Shown piece by piece: positions 1 through 7,112 of a stretch of DNA of 11,699 nucleotides. Each line of letters starts with the position of its first letter. The first letter of the stretch is position 1. The translations under genes and the position numbers were made by a program. The notes below the pieces were generated by a model. That model ran no database searches and was not told the DNA's origin. It saw only the letters and a list, made by a program, of their open reading frames with translations. This stretch comes from Acidobacteriaceae bacterium (GTDB lineage: Bacteria > Acidobacteriota > Terriglobia > Terriglobales > Acidobacteriaceae): assembly GCA_030040395.1 (NCBI GenBank), contig JASHTU010000049.1, positions 1-11,699 of the forward strand, written 5' to 3'.

Positions 1-531
1 GGCAAGGTGTATAGAACTTTCTTCGAATTCGGAAACACGCCGGGCCGAGGCACGATTCAGGTAGCGGGTCTACCGAAGGACAGCCACGTCGTGTTCAGCG
101 CCATCGCGGGTGCGGACCTGGCTAAAAGGAAAGCCGTTCGTCCGCGCAACATGCAGCCCAGCGCGACGGCCAGCCCCGGCATTCTGTACGGCGACACTTT
201 ATATCTCTCCGCCAAAGACGGATTCATTCCTGGACAGGGCATGGTCACGCAGGACTTTGACCTGCAGTTGCGCCAGTCCTTTCGCAATCTGCTGGACGGG
301 CTTCAGGAAGCGGACATGACCTTCTCCGACGTGGTTTTTTCCACCGTCTACCTGCGCAATGCGCAGGATTTCGCCACCATGAACAGTCTCTATAAAACGT
401 TCTTCGGCGATATGCCTCCGACAAGGACGACGGTGCAGCAGAACGATGATTTCAGTGTGGAGGCCGCCGAGCAGATCTCGTTCATTGCTGTTCGCAACGC
501 TCATCCGCCGCAACGGAAGGGACCGGAGTAA
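1..531 (+). CDS. Tandem RidA-fold (YjgF/YER057c/UK114) protein, 5' end missing
   Basis: The open frame runs in from the left edge, and 176 residues are visible. The GTG at position 7 lies inside a domain and is not a credible start. Residues 1-37 look like the tail of a first RidA domain (Pro-Gly-Arg-Gly, then a TIQVAGLP-like strand and an SAIAG end). Residues 51-166 form a second, complete RidA domain ending in MPPTRTT and FIAVR. RidA proteins hydrolyse reactive enamine/imine products of PLP enzymes. The Arg that binds the substrate carboxylate in E. coli RidA (Arg105) is kept in both copies (R16, R142). The position matching Glu120 is Val31 in the first copy and Gln158 in the second, so classical deaminase activity is doubtful. 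The gene lies 14 bases before a PLP enzyme, which fits a paired role. The fold is secure; the reaction is not. Confidence 0.85.
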   Translation, partial: GKVYRTFFEFGNTPGRGTIQVAGLPKDSHVVFSAIAGADLAKRKAVRPRNMQPSATASPGILYGDTLYLSAKDGFIPGQGMVTQDFDLQLRQSFRNLLDGLQEADMTFSDVVFSTVYLRNAQDFATMNSLYKTFFGDMPPTRTTVQQNDDFSVEAAEQISFIAVRNAHPPQRKGPE

Positions 532-545
532 AGGCTGGATTCAGG

Positions 546-1835
546 ATGCAACGCAGATCATTTGTAAAATGGCTCAGCGCATTGCCGCTGTTGGCGCAGG
601 TTGAATTGCAGGACATGCTGGGGACCGGCTGGGCGCAGACGGCGAAGCTTTCCACCGACAACATTTACACCCGGCTGGGCGTGAAGACGTTGATCAACGG
701 CCGCGGCACCTGGACCTATGTGAGCGCCACGCTGGAGTTGCCGCAAGTAAGGGCGGCGCAAGAAGCAGCCGCTAAACATTTCGTCAACATCTTCGATTTG
801 CAACATGCGGTAGGCCGGCGACTGGCCGAGCTGACGGGCGCCGAGTCAGGCATGATCACCTCTGGCGCTGCCGGGTCCATGGCCTCGGGAACCGCGGCGT
901 GCATTGCAGGCAGCGATCCGGAGCGGGTTTGGCAGTTGCCAGACACGACGGGCATGAAGAGCGAAGTGGTGATGATGGGCGGGCGGAGTGCGTTTGACAG
1001 CGCTATCCGCCTGGCGGGCGGCAAATTGGTCCCGGTGGACACTTACGAGCAACTGGCTAACGCGATCAACAGCAACACGGCGATGATTTACACCACGTCG
1101 GATACGGATAGCAGGGAAAAGGAATTCGAGACCCTGGGGAAGGAACTCGCGATCGCCAAGCACGCGGGAGTGCCGCTTTTCATGGACGCGGCTGACGGCG
1201 TGCCGCCCATCGACAAACTGCGGAAACTCGCGGAGATGGGGTGCGATCTGTTTACGGTGAGCGGCGGCAAAGGGCTGTGCGGCCCGCAATCCAGCGGCGT
1301 TTTGCTGGGACGCAAGGATCTGATCGAAGCCGCGCTATATAACACCAGCCCCTGGGAGGGCGCGGTCTGCCGTCCCATGAAGGTAGGCAAGGAAGAAATT
1401 ATGGGCTGCCTGGCCGCGGTGGAGGCCTGGTATCAAATGGACTATGACGCGCTGAGCAAGGAGTGGAACGGGCGCGTGGAGCGGATCGCAAAACTGGTCG
1501 ACACCGTTCCCGGAGTCAGTACATCCATCGAGACGCCTTCCGGCAGCAACTGCTTTCCGACGCTGACGGTGACCTGGGATCAACAAGCATGGAACTATAC
1601 GACCGAGGACTGCGCGCGCGATTTGCTCAGTGGCGCGCCGAGCATCGCAGTAGTGACAGACGACAATCCGAGCGGAGTCCTGGACCGGGTGAAGCGTCCG
1701 GGCGAGAGAAACGATAAACAAGCTGGTCCCGATCAACTGCAGATTGTCTCGATGACGCTGCAGCCGGGCGAGGAAATCATCGTCGGGCGGCGGCTGCGGC
1801 AGTTGCTCCTTGCAGCCAAACAGCGAAAGGCGTAA
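546..1835 (+). CDS. Tat-exported SelA/DgaE-like PLP-dependent enzyme
   Basis: This 429-residue protein belongs to the fold-type I PLP superfamily, in the branch holding selenocysteine synthase SelA and D-glucosaminate-6-phosphate ammonia-lyase DgaE. The likely Schiff-base lysine is K242 in SGGKGLCGPQSSG, and D214 in the MDAADG segment probably contacts the pyridine nitrogen. A family-typical MKVGKEEIMG segment follows near residue 278. It is not a true SelA: no selenium genes are nearby and the branch is usually annotated only as SelA-like. The N-terminus carries a twin-arginine motif (QRRSFVKWL) and a short hydrophobic stretch, so the enzyme probably folds with its cofactor in the cytoplasm and is exported to the periplasm. 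The ATG at 546 is chosen because it places the Arg pair at residues 3-4; the ribosome site is weak, and the gene follows the RidA-fold gene by 14 bases. The substrate is unknown; an amino-sugar acid or amino acid is a guess from neighbours. Confidence 0.85.
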   Translation: MQRRSFVKWLSALPLLAQVELQDMLGTGWAQTAKLSTDNIYTRLGVKTLINGRGTWTYVSATLELPQVRAAQEAAAKHFVNIFDLQHAVGRRLAELTGAESGMITSGAAGSMASGTAACIAGSDPERVWQLPDTTGMKSEVVMMGGRSAFDSAIRLAGGKLVPVDTYEQLANAINSNTAMIYTTSDTDSREKEFETLGKELAIAKHAGVPLFMDAADGVPPIDKLRKLAEMGCDLFTVSGGKGLCGPQSSGVLLGRKDLIEAALYNTSPWEGAVCRPMKVGKEEIMGCLAAVEAWYQMDYDALSKEWNGRVERIAKLVDTVPGVSTSIETPSGSNCFPTLTVTWDQQAWNYTTEDCARDLLSGAPSIAVVTDDNPSGVLDRVKRPGERNDKQAGPDQLQIVSMTLQPGEEIIVGRRLRQLLLAAKQRKA

Positions 1836-1874
1836 TTCGCCGGTTTCTGCGGGCATCAAAGAACGAGGGATGGG

Positions 1875-2159
1875 ATGAAGATGCGGAAATGCGCCGCGCT
1901 GGCGCTGACGGTGGGATTCGCGAGTACGGCGGCGAAGGCACAGAGCAGCGCAGCGGCGGCGCCGTCGCCGCCGTGCACGGTGCGTGCGACGACGTTCGAT
2001 GGCTGGCCCGCCGAGGAGATACCCAACTCCTGGGTGCAGCTCATCTTCGTTCCGGGATCGGGCGTGGTGCGGGTTTCGCTGCACCTCGTCGACCGCAAAA
2101 ACGTGGATCGTGGCGCGCTGGGTGAAGTGATAGTGTCCGGCGAGAGTGGCGCCTCGTGA
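1875..2159 (+). CDS. Short secreted protein, possibly the truncated start of a larger enzyme
   Basis: This is a 94-residue protein with a clear signal peptide: basic start MKMRK, a hydrophobic Ala/Leu core and a likely cut after AAKA near residue 22. The ATG at 1875 follows a purine-rich GAGGG about 8 bases upstream. After an Ala/Pro/Ser linker, residues 34-60 (VRATTFDGWPAEEIPNSWVQ and onward) resemble, from memory, the first strands of secreted DUF4380 or aldose-epimerase-like proteins, which normally run for about 300 residues. Here the frame ends after about 35 further residues without similarity that I can see, so this may be the remnant of a longer gene. The stop overlaps the GTG start of the dehydrogenase (GTGA), so the two may be translationally coupled. 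It may instead be an intact small protein of unknown function. Confidence 0.55.
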   Translation: MKMRKCAALALTVGFASTAAKAQSSAAAAPSPPCTVRATTFDGWPAEEIPNSWVQLIFVPGSGVVRVSLHLVDRKNVDRGALGEVIVSGESGAS

Positions 2160-3802
2160 GGGGGCCCGTTCGCGCCCAGGGCGGGAAAACCACGGTTGTC
2201 CCGTCTGTTGTCCTGGCTGCGCTGCTGATGGCTGCCGCCGGCAGCGCGCAAACCGCGTCCCTGCCCCTGAATGTAACGCAGGCCGAGCTCGACGCTCGCG
2301 GCATCGGCGCAAACTGGCCGAGCTACAACGGCGATTACACCGGCAGGCGCTTTAGCAGTCTGACGCAGATCACACCCACCAATGTGGCCAATCTGCGCGC
2401 GCAGTGGGTCTTTCACAGTGACACCGCGGGAACCCTGGAAGTGACGCCGGTGGTGGTAAACGGCGTGATGTACGTAACGGCGTCGAACGACGCATACGCG
2501 CTCGACGCCACAAGCGGGGAAGTGCTGTGGCATTATTCGCGGCCGGTCTCGCCGGGGCTCGTCGACGACGCTTCGGGCCACATCAGCCGCGGCGTCGCGT
2601 TATGGGGCAATCGGTTGTACATGGAAACCGACAACGCGCATCTGCTGTGCCTCGACGCGCGCTCGGGGCACCTGATCTGGGATGTCGCCTATGCCGCATG
2701 GAATAAGAATTACGGCGGCACTAGCGCGCCCCTGGTGGTGCACGGCAAGGTGCTGGTGGGCACTTCGGGAGGCGACGACGGCGTGCGCGGCTTCATCGCG
2801 GCGTTTGACGCTGAGACCGGCGCGCTCGTGTGGAGGCGGTGGACGATTCCAGGTCCCGGCGAACCCGGCTCGTCCAGTTGGCCAGGAGAGTCGTATCTGC
2901 ACGGCGGTGGAACGGCTTGGATGCCGGGGACTTACGATCCGGAACTGAATACACTCTACTGGGGCACGGGCAACGCCGGGCCCGATTACGACCGCAGCGT
3001 GCGGCCCGGCGACGATCTTTACACGGCGAGCCTGCTGGCGCTCGATGCGGACACCGGAAGGCTGAAGTGGTATTTCCAATTCACTCCACACGACGTCTAC
3101 GACTTCGACGGCGAGGAGACGCCCGTGCTGATCGACGGCGATTACCAGGGGCAACCACACAAGTTGCTGATCGAGGCGAACCGGAACGGGTTCATTTATG
3201 TCCTCGATCGCTCCAATGGCCGCTTTCTCTCGGCGAGGCGTTTTGCCCAGCGCTTGAACTGGGCCACGGGGATCGACGCACAAGGGCGTCCGATCTTCAC
3301 CAACGTGCAGCCTTCGGCGTCCGGCACGCTCACCTGTCCGGGAGACGCTGGGGCAACGAACTGGTTTTCTCCCTCCTGGAACGAAAGCACCGGGCTTTTC
3401 TACTTCATGGAGCTGGACGAATGCACGGTCAATATCGTCATGCCGGAAAAGTTTGCCGAGGGCAAGACTTTCTATGCGACGGGCAGCCGTCAGGAGCCTC
3501 ACGGACAGAGCCGAAAGCTCCTGGTGGCTTTCGACCAAAAGACCGGCAAAATCGTTTGGAACTACCCGCAGGCGGGCGACGGCCAGTCGTGGGGCGGCGT
3601 GATGAGCACGGCTGCCGGGCTGGTTTTCTTCGCCGACGACGTCGGGTTCTTCGAAGCCGTGGACGGAAAGAGCGGCAAATCTCTGTGGCACTTCAACACC
3701 GGGCAGTCATTCCATGCTTCACCCATGAGTTACGCTGTTGACGGCAGGCAATACGTCGCCATTGCATCGGGAAGCGACCTGTTTTCTTTTGCGCTTCCCT
3801 GA
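2156..3802 (+). CDS. Secreted PQQ-dependent dehydrogenase, methanol/ethanol family
   Basis: This 548-residue, eight-bladed propeller quinoprotein should oxidise an alcohol or sugar in the periplasm and pass electrons to a cytochrome c. An N-terminal signal peptide (hydrophobic residues 14-28, cut near GSA-QTA) precedes the propeller. At least six tryptophan-docking repeats of the form xxDxxTGxxxW are visible (for example LCLDARSGHLIW, AAFDAETGALVW, VAFDQKTGKIVW). W255 in GGGTAW probably stacks on PQQ and N273 in GTGNAG is a likely metal ligand. D316 in HDVYDFDG is the likely catalytic Asp. D318, two residues on, matches the extra Asp of lanthanide-dependent enzymes. The metal-site Glu of methanol dehydrogenase (GAELGVRG) is replaced by Asp (D207 in GGDDGVRG), and no adjacent Cys-Cys pair is seen. 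There is no fused heme domain; the diheme protein at 6005 is the likely electron acceptor. GTG 2156 gives the full signal peptide; ATG 2228 would cut it. Confidence 0.92.
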   Translation: MRGPVRAQGGKTTVVPSVVLAALLMAAAGSAQTASLPLNVTQAELDARGIGANWPSYNGDYTGRRFSSLTQITPTNVANLRAQWVFHSDTAGTLEVTPVVVNGVMYVTASNDAYALDATSGEVLWHYSRPVSPGLVDDASGHISRGVALWGNRLYMETDNAHLLCLDARSGHLIWDVAYAAWNKNYGGTSAPLVVHGKVLVGTSGGDDGVRGFIAAFDAETGALVWRRWTIPGPGEPGSSSWPGESYLHGGGTAWMPGTYDPELNTLYWGTGNAGPDYDRSVRPGDDLYTASLLALDADTGRLKWYFQFTPHDVYDFDGEETPVLIDGDYQGQPHKLLIEANRNGFIYVLDRSNGRFLSARRFAQRLNWATGIDAQGRPIFTNVQPSASGTLTCPGDAGATNWFSPSWNESTGLFYFMELDECTVNIVMPEKFAEGKTFYATGSRQEPHGQSRKLLVAFDQKTGKIVWNYPQAGDGQSWGGVMSTAAGLVFFADDVGFFEAVDGKSGKSLWHFNTGQSFHASPMSYAVDGRQYVAIASGSDLFSFALP

Positions 3803-3871
3803 GACCATGCTGGCTCCCGGGAGGAGCAGCGTTTACGGACGGAGCGAAACATTACTGAAAGGGAGTGGTTT

Positions 3872-4666
3872 ATGCGGGTGCGACTTTACGAGGACCGGGC
3901 ATTACTGGCGCAAGCCGCGGCCGAGCAGGCGTCTGCGGCCATTCACCGCAGCATTGGAGAACGCGGAAGGGCGCGCATTGTCGCCGCCAGCGCCGCTTCC
4001 CAGATCGAGTTCTTGGAAGCGCTGATCGCGATGCCGGGTATCGATTGGACGCGAGTGGAGCTGTTTCATCTGGACGAATACATCGGCTTGCCCTCGACGC
4101 ACCCGGCAAGTTTTTGCAAATTTCTGGAGGATCGGCTGATTTCCAGGACGGGCATCGTGGAAACTCACCTTTTACGCGGAGACGCGAAACCGGCCGCAAT
4201 CATCGAGGCCGCGAATGCGGCCATCTGGGAAGCCCCGATCGATGTGTCTTTTGTGGGCATCGGCGAAAATGGGCACCTGGCTTTCAACGATCCACCGGCG
4301 GATTTCACGACCGAGGAGCCCTACATCGTGGTTGAATTGGATGAAACCTGCCGCCAGCAACAAATCGCGGAAGGTTGGTTCGAGAACCTGGAATCGGTGC
4401 CGAAACAGGCGATTTCCATGTCGGTCCGGCAGGTGCTGAAGGCCGGGGAAATTCTCGCCGTGGTTCCGGGACCGCGCAAGGCGGAAGCGATCCGGAAGTG
4501 CCTTGAAGGCCCGATCGGCCCGCTGGCGCCGGCTTCGATTTTGCGCACCCACGCCCATGCGACGGTCTATTTGGACAAGGACTCTGCAGCCCTGCTGCAT
4601 GCGGAGACACTGAGCGCGCTGCTGGAACCAGCGGCCGGCACAGATCAGGGTGGACGTGACCAATAG
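3872..4666 (+). CDS. nagB: Glucosamine-6-phosphate deaminase/isomerase (NagB family)
   Basis: This 264-residue protein is the usual length for NagB, which converts glucosamine-6-phosphate to fructose-6-phosphate and ammonia in the cytoplasm. Family signatures are the HLDEY segment (D68-E69-Y70, the proton-transfer Asp72 region of the E. coli enzyme) and GIGENGHLAFNDP (residues 130-141) with active-site H135. Two positions differ from E. coli: Asn133 where E. coli has Asp141 (Asn also occurs in short Bacillus-type enzymes, as I recall) and Asp140 where E. coli has Glu148. The start is well supported by GGGAG about 8 bases before the ATG. The 17-base overlap with the transporter suggests coupled translation. 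It links the block to amino-sugar use. Activity on a related phosphorylated amino sugar cannot be excluded. Confidence 0.9.
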   Translation: MRVRLYEDRALLAQAAAEQASAAIHRSIGERGRARIVAASAASQIEFLEALIAMPGIDWTRVELFHLDEYIGLPSTHPASFCKFLEDRLISRTGIVETHLLRGDAKPAAIIEAANAAIWEAPIDVSFVGIGENGHLAFNDPPADFTTEEPYIVVELDETCRQQQIAEGWFENLESVPKQAISMSVRQVLKAGEILAVVPGPRKAEAIRKCLEGPIGPLAPASILRTHAHATVYLDKDSAALLHAETLSALLEPAAGTDQGGRDQ

Positions 4667-6008
4667 CGGAGCGCAGGGAGACGCGCCGGCAGCCGTCTGG
4701 CCGGCGCCACGGAGCCACCGCGGCCGCGTTCCCGCGCTGCGCTGGTGGATCGCCGCCGTTCTCTTCGCGTCCACGGTCATCAACTACACCGATCGGCAGA
4801 CGCTTTCGCTGCTGGCGCCGTTTCTGAAAGTTCGCTACCGGTGGAACAACACTGACTACGCCAACATCATTGTGGCGTTCCGGATCGCATACGCCATCGG
4901 CCAGGCGCTGTTCGGACGAATGATGGACCGTTTGGGAACCAAGCGCGGTTTGAGCCTGACCGTCCTGGGGTACTCGATTGTCTCCATCTTGACGCCGGTG
5001 GCGCGCGGGCTGTACAGCTTCATGGGCATTCGCTTCCTGCTAGGCGCGGCAGAATCGGCCAACTGGCCCGGCGCCACCAAGGCGGTGTCCGAGTGGTTTC
5101 CCCGGCAGGAGCGCGCGCTGGCTACGGCGTTTTTTGACAGCGGCTCATCCATCGGCGCGGCCATCGCACCTATTCTGGTTCTGCCTATCTATTTTCACTG
5201 GGGCCTGGGGCCGGCGTTTGTTGTCCCCGGCATTCTGGGCCTGTTTTGGCTGATCTTGTGGCGGCGCGTTTACTTTCTTCCGCAGGATCATCCCCGCATC
5301 GGCGGCGACGAGTTGCGGATGATCCTGGCCGAGACGGGCGAGGAAAGCACGGCGGGGCGCGCCGGGATGAATTGGCGGCAGTTGCTGCGCCTGCCGCAAA
5401 CCTGGGGCACGATCCTGGTGCGCGCCCTCTCTGATCCCGTGTTTTTCTTTGTTGCCGACTGGTTTCCCATCTATCTGGTCGCTAAAGGCATTTCGCTGAA
5501 GACCGGTGTGTACTTCATCTGGATTCCGTTCGTTGCCACCGATCTGGGCAATCTGCTGGGCGGTTGGGCGTCCGGCGGGCTGATCCGGATGGGCTTCGCG
5601 GTCGGCGCGGCGCGCAAGACGATTGTGGCCATCGGCGCCGCCGGGATCGCGCTGCTGATTCCTACGATTTTCACTGCAAATTTAGGGGTTCTGACGGCGC
5701 TCTTTGCGGTGGCGTGCTTTTCCTACGGGCTCTACACGACCATTGTGAATGTTCTTCCCACGGATCTGTTCTATTCGGAATCGGTGGCCTCGGTGAGCGG
5801 GCTGAGCGGCAGCGGCGCGGCGATCTGCACCGTCGTGGTTTTCGAGCTGGCAGGACGGGTCTCCGACGCGCGGGCTGCGATGGGCACGCATCGCTTCGAT
5901 CCGTTGATGATCCTGGCGGGGATCATTCCGCTGGTTGGCCTGGCGATGGTGTTATTACTGGTGCGCAACACCGACGCCACGGAGAAAGGGTTGGTGCGCA
6001 AGATATGA
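4650..6008 (+). CDS. MFS transporter, anion:cation symporter (ACS/ExuT-like) family
   Basis: This 452-residue inner-membrane transporter has about 12 predicted membrane helices. Helix 1 starts near residue 32 and runs into NYTDRQTLS (45-53), typical of hexuronate/glucarate/galactonate carriers. Motif A of the superfamily is at 89-100 (GRMMDRLGTKRG). The segment from R128 to A170, with AESANWP, EWFPRQERA and DSGSSIGA, is the ACS family hallmark. A hydrophilic loop at about 211-250 separates the halves. Family members import organic anions such as sugar acids with protons, so a sugar acid or amino-sugar acid is the likely cargo. The GTG at 4650 lies inside the end of nagB; GTG 4656 is an alternative, and both give a cytosolic tail of about 30 residues. 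The stop overlaps the next start as ATGA. Confidence 0.9.
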   Translation: MDVTNSGAQGDAPAAVWPAPRSHRGRVPALRWWIAAVLFASTVINYTDRQTLSLLAPFLKVRYRWNNTDYANIIVAFRIAYAIGQALFGRMMDRLGTKRGLSLTVLGYSIVSILTPVARGLYSFMGIRFLLGAAESANWPGATKAVSEWFPRQERALATAFFDSGSSIGAAIAPILVLPIYFHWGLGPAFVVPGILGLFWLILWRRVYFLPQDHPRIGGDELRMILAETGEESTAGRAGMNWRQLLRLPQTWGTILVRALSDPVFFFVADWFPIYLVAKGISLKTGVYFIWIPFVATDLGNLLGGWASGGLIRMGFAVGAARKTIVAIGAAGIALLIPTIFTANLGVLTALFAVACFSYGLYTTIVNVLPTDLFYSESVASVSGLSGSGAAICTVVVFELAGRVSDARAAMGTHRFDPLMILAGIIPLVGLAMVLLLVRNTDATEKGLVRKI

Positions 6009-6901
6009 GGATGCCGGGATCATGCTGCAGCCTGCCGCGCCTGGGCGCGCGCTCTGACCGATGGATGCAACGGGAGCCTCGAAGCGCCGCGCTCTTGCCT
6101 CTAAGCCGTATAGTTATAGGGTTGCAACTTTGCTTCATCCTCTGCCTGGAGGCGCCGGGGGCGAGAGCCCAGGAGACGAGCCAATCCGGACCGAATGGCC
6201 GGGTTCTCTTCAGCCAGAACTGCGCTTCCTGCCACGGCAGCGACGGGCGGGGCGGTGAGCACGCGCCCGACATCGCCACCAGGCAAGATGTGGTGGCCAT
6301 GTCGGACGCGCGACTGCGGAGCATTGTCAGCGACGGCATTCCGTCGGCCGGAATGCCTCCGTTCGGCAGCCTTGGAGACAAGCAGGTCGATGCGCTTGTC
6401 GCCTCTCTGCGTGTACTCCAGGGCATGACAAATACCGGGCGCGCGGCGTTGCCCGGCGATCCACAGGCGGGCGAGGCGATCTTCTTCGAGAAAGGATCGT
6501 GCTCGCGATGCCACATGGTTGGCGGGCGCGGTGGATTCATGGCCGGCGACCTCAGCGATTATGCGCGCGGCCGCACGGTCGCTTCGATTGAGTCGGCGAT
6601 TGTTCACCCCGCGGTCAGCCCCGGCGATGCGGGCCACAAGGTCACGGTGGAAACAGACAGCGGCAAGACAGTCGCGGGCCTGGTGCGCGCGCAGGATAAC
6701 TTCACCGTGGTCATCCAGATCGAAGATGGGGCGTTTGTCAGTGTCCCAAAAGATACGATCCGGAGTCTGACGGTGAGCAAACAGCCCTATATGCCGCAGG
6801 ACTCCGGCGCAACGCTGAGCCGGAAGCAGCTTGACGATCTGATCAGCTACCTGCTGAAGAGCGCCCAGGCGCCCAAGGCTGCGAAGGTAATCCCTCAGTA
6901 A
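6005..6901 (+). CDS. Secreted diheme cytochrome c, probable electron acceptor of the PQQ dehydrogenase
   Basis: Two CxxCH heme sites are present: C73-C76-H77 (CASCH) and C166-C169-H170 (CSRCH), counted from the ATG at 6005. The first domain (about 60-138) has its likely Met ligand at M117 in GMPPF. The second has M263 in YMPQDSG, after a beta-rich insert (about 205-250: TVETDSGKTVAGL, then a VSVPKDTI strand). Such an insert recalls heme-binding domains of Planctomycetes and Acidobacteria. A signal peptide (LSRIVIGLQLCFILCLEAPGARAQ) sends it to the periplasm. The open frame extends to 5564 inside the transporter gene, but that part is a shadow. ATG 6005 overlaps the transporter stop as ATGA (298 residues); ATG 6065 (278 residues) gives a more normal signal peptide. 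The cytochrome call is firm; partnership with the dehydrogenase is inferred from the shared block. Confidence 0.9.
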   Translation: MRMPGSCCSLPRLGARSDRWMQREPRSAALLPLSRIVIGLQLCFILCLEAPGARAQETSQSGPNGRVLFSQNCASCHGSDGRGGEHAPDIATRQDVVAMSDARLRSIVSDGIPSAGMPPFGSLGDKQVDALVASLRVLQGMTNTGRAALPGDPQAGEAIFFEKGSCSRCHMVGGRGGFMAGDLSDYARGRTVASIESAIVHPAVSPGDAGHKVTVETDSGKTVAGLVRAQDNFTVVIQIEDGAFVSVPKDTIRSLTVSKQPYMPQDSGATLSRKQLDDLISYLLKSAQAPKAAKVIPQ

Positions 6902-6913
6902 GAATTGCCAACG

Positions 6914-6950
6914 AAAAATAACCCTTGGGGCTTTCATGCCCGTTGGGGGT
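6914..6950 (-). terminator. Possible intrinsic terminator, minus direction
   Basis: Read on the minus strand, ACCC and GGGT (6947-6950 and 6921-6924) can pair around an inner GGGC/GCCC stem with a six-base loop, followed at once by TATTTTT. The stem is short and broken by an internal loop. It would stop leftward transcripts before they run into the 3' end of the cytochrome gene. In the plus direction there is no T-run, so it is a poor terminator for the operon itself. Confidence 0.35.
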
Positions 6951-7112
6951 CAATCCAGGGTATTGAAGAGCGCAGGAATTGCCGGAGCCATAATCTTCGA
7001 ATCTTTGGCCCTGGTGACACGCGACGCGGATGGACACAAGTCCCGCCTTGCTTCAGGAATACATGACTTTGTGCGAGGCCGGAAACCGCGCAGGGACTGA
7101 AGGAACGTCGTG

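Noticed and set aside
1335..2312. Long minus-strand open frame of 325 codons
   Set aside because: It lies antisense to the SelA-like gene and the start of the dehydrogenase and is rich in Arg and Pro, the usual mark of a shadow frame in GC-rich DNA; no domain is visible.
2600..3691. Minus-strand open frame of 363 codons
   Set aside because: It is fully antisense to the PQQ dehydrogenase, whose motifs are clear; its composition is low in strand/helix pattern.
2830..3741. Plus-strand open frame of 303 codons in another frame
   Set aside because: It is an out-of-frame reading of the dehydrogenase, very rich in Arg and Gly.
5564..6004. Upstream extension of the cytochrome frame
   Set aside because: It reads the transporter gene in the wrong frame; the product is Arg/Gly-rich with no signal peptide, while the real start lies at 6005 or 6065.
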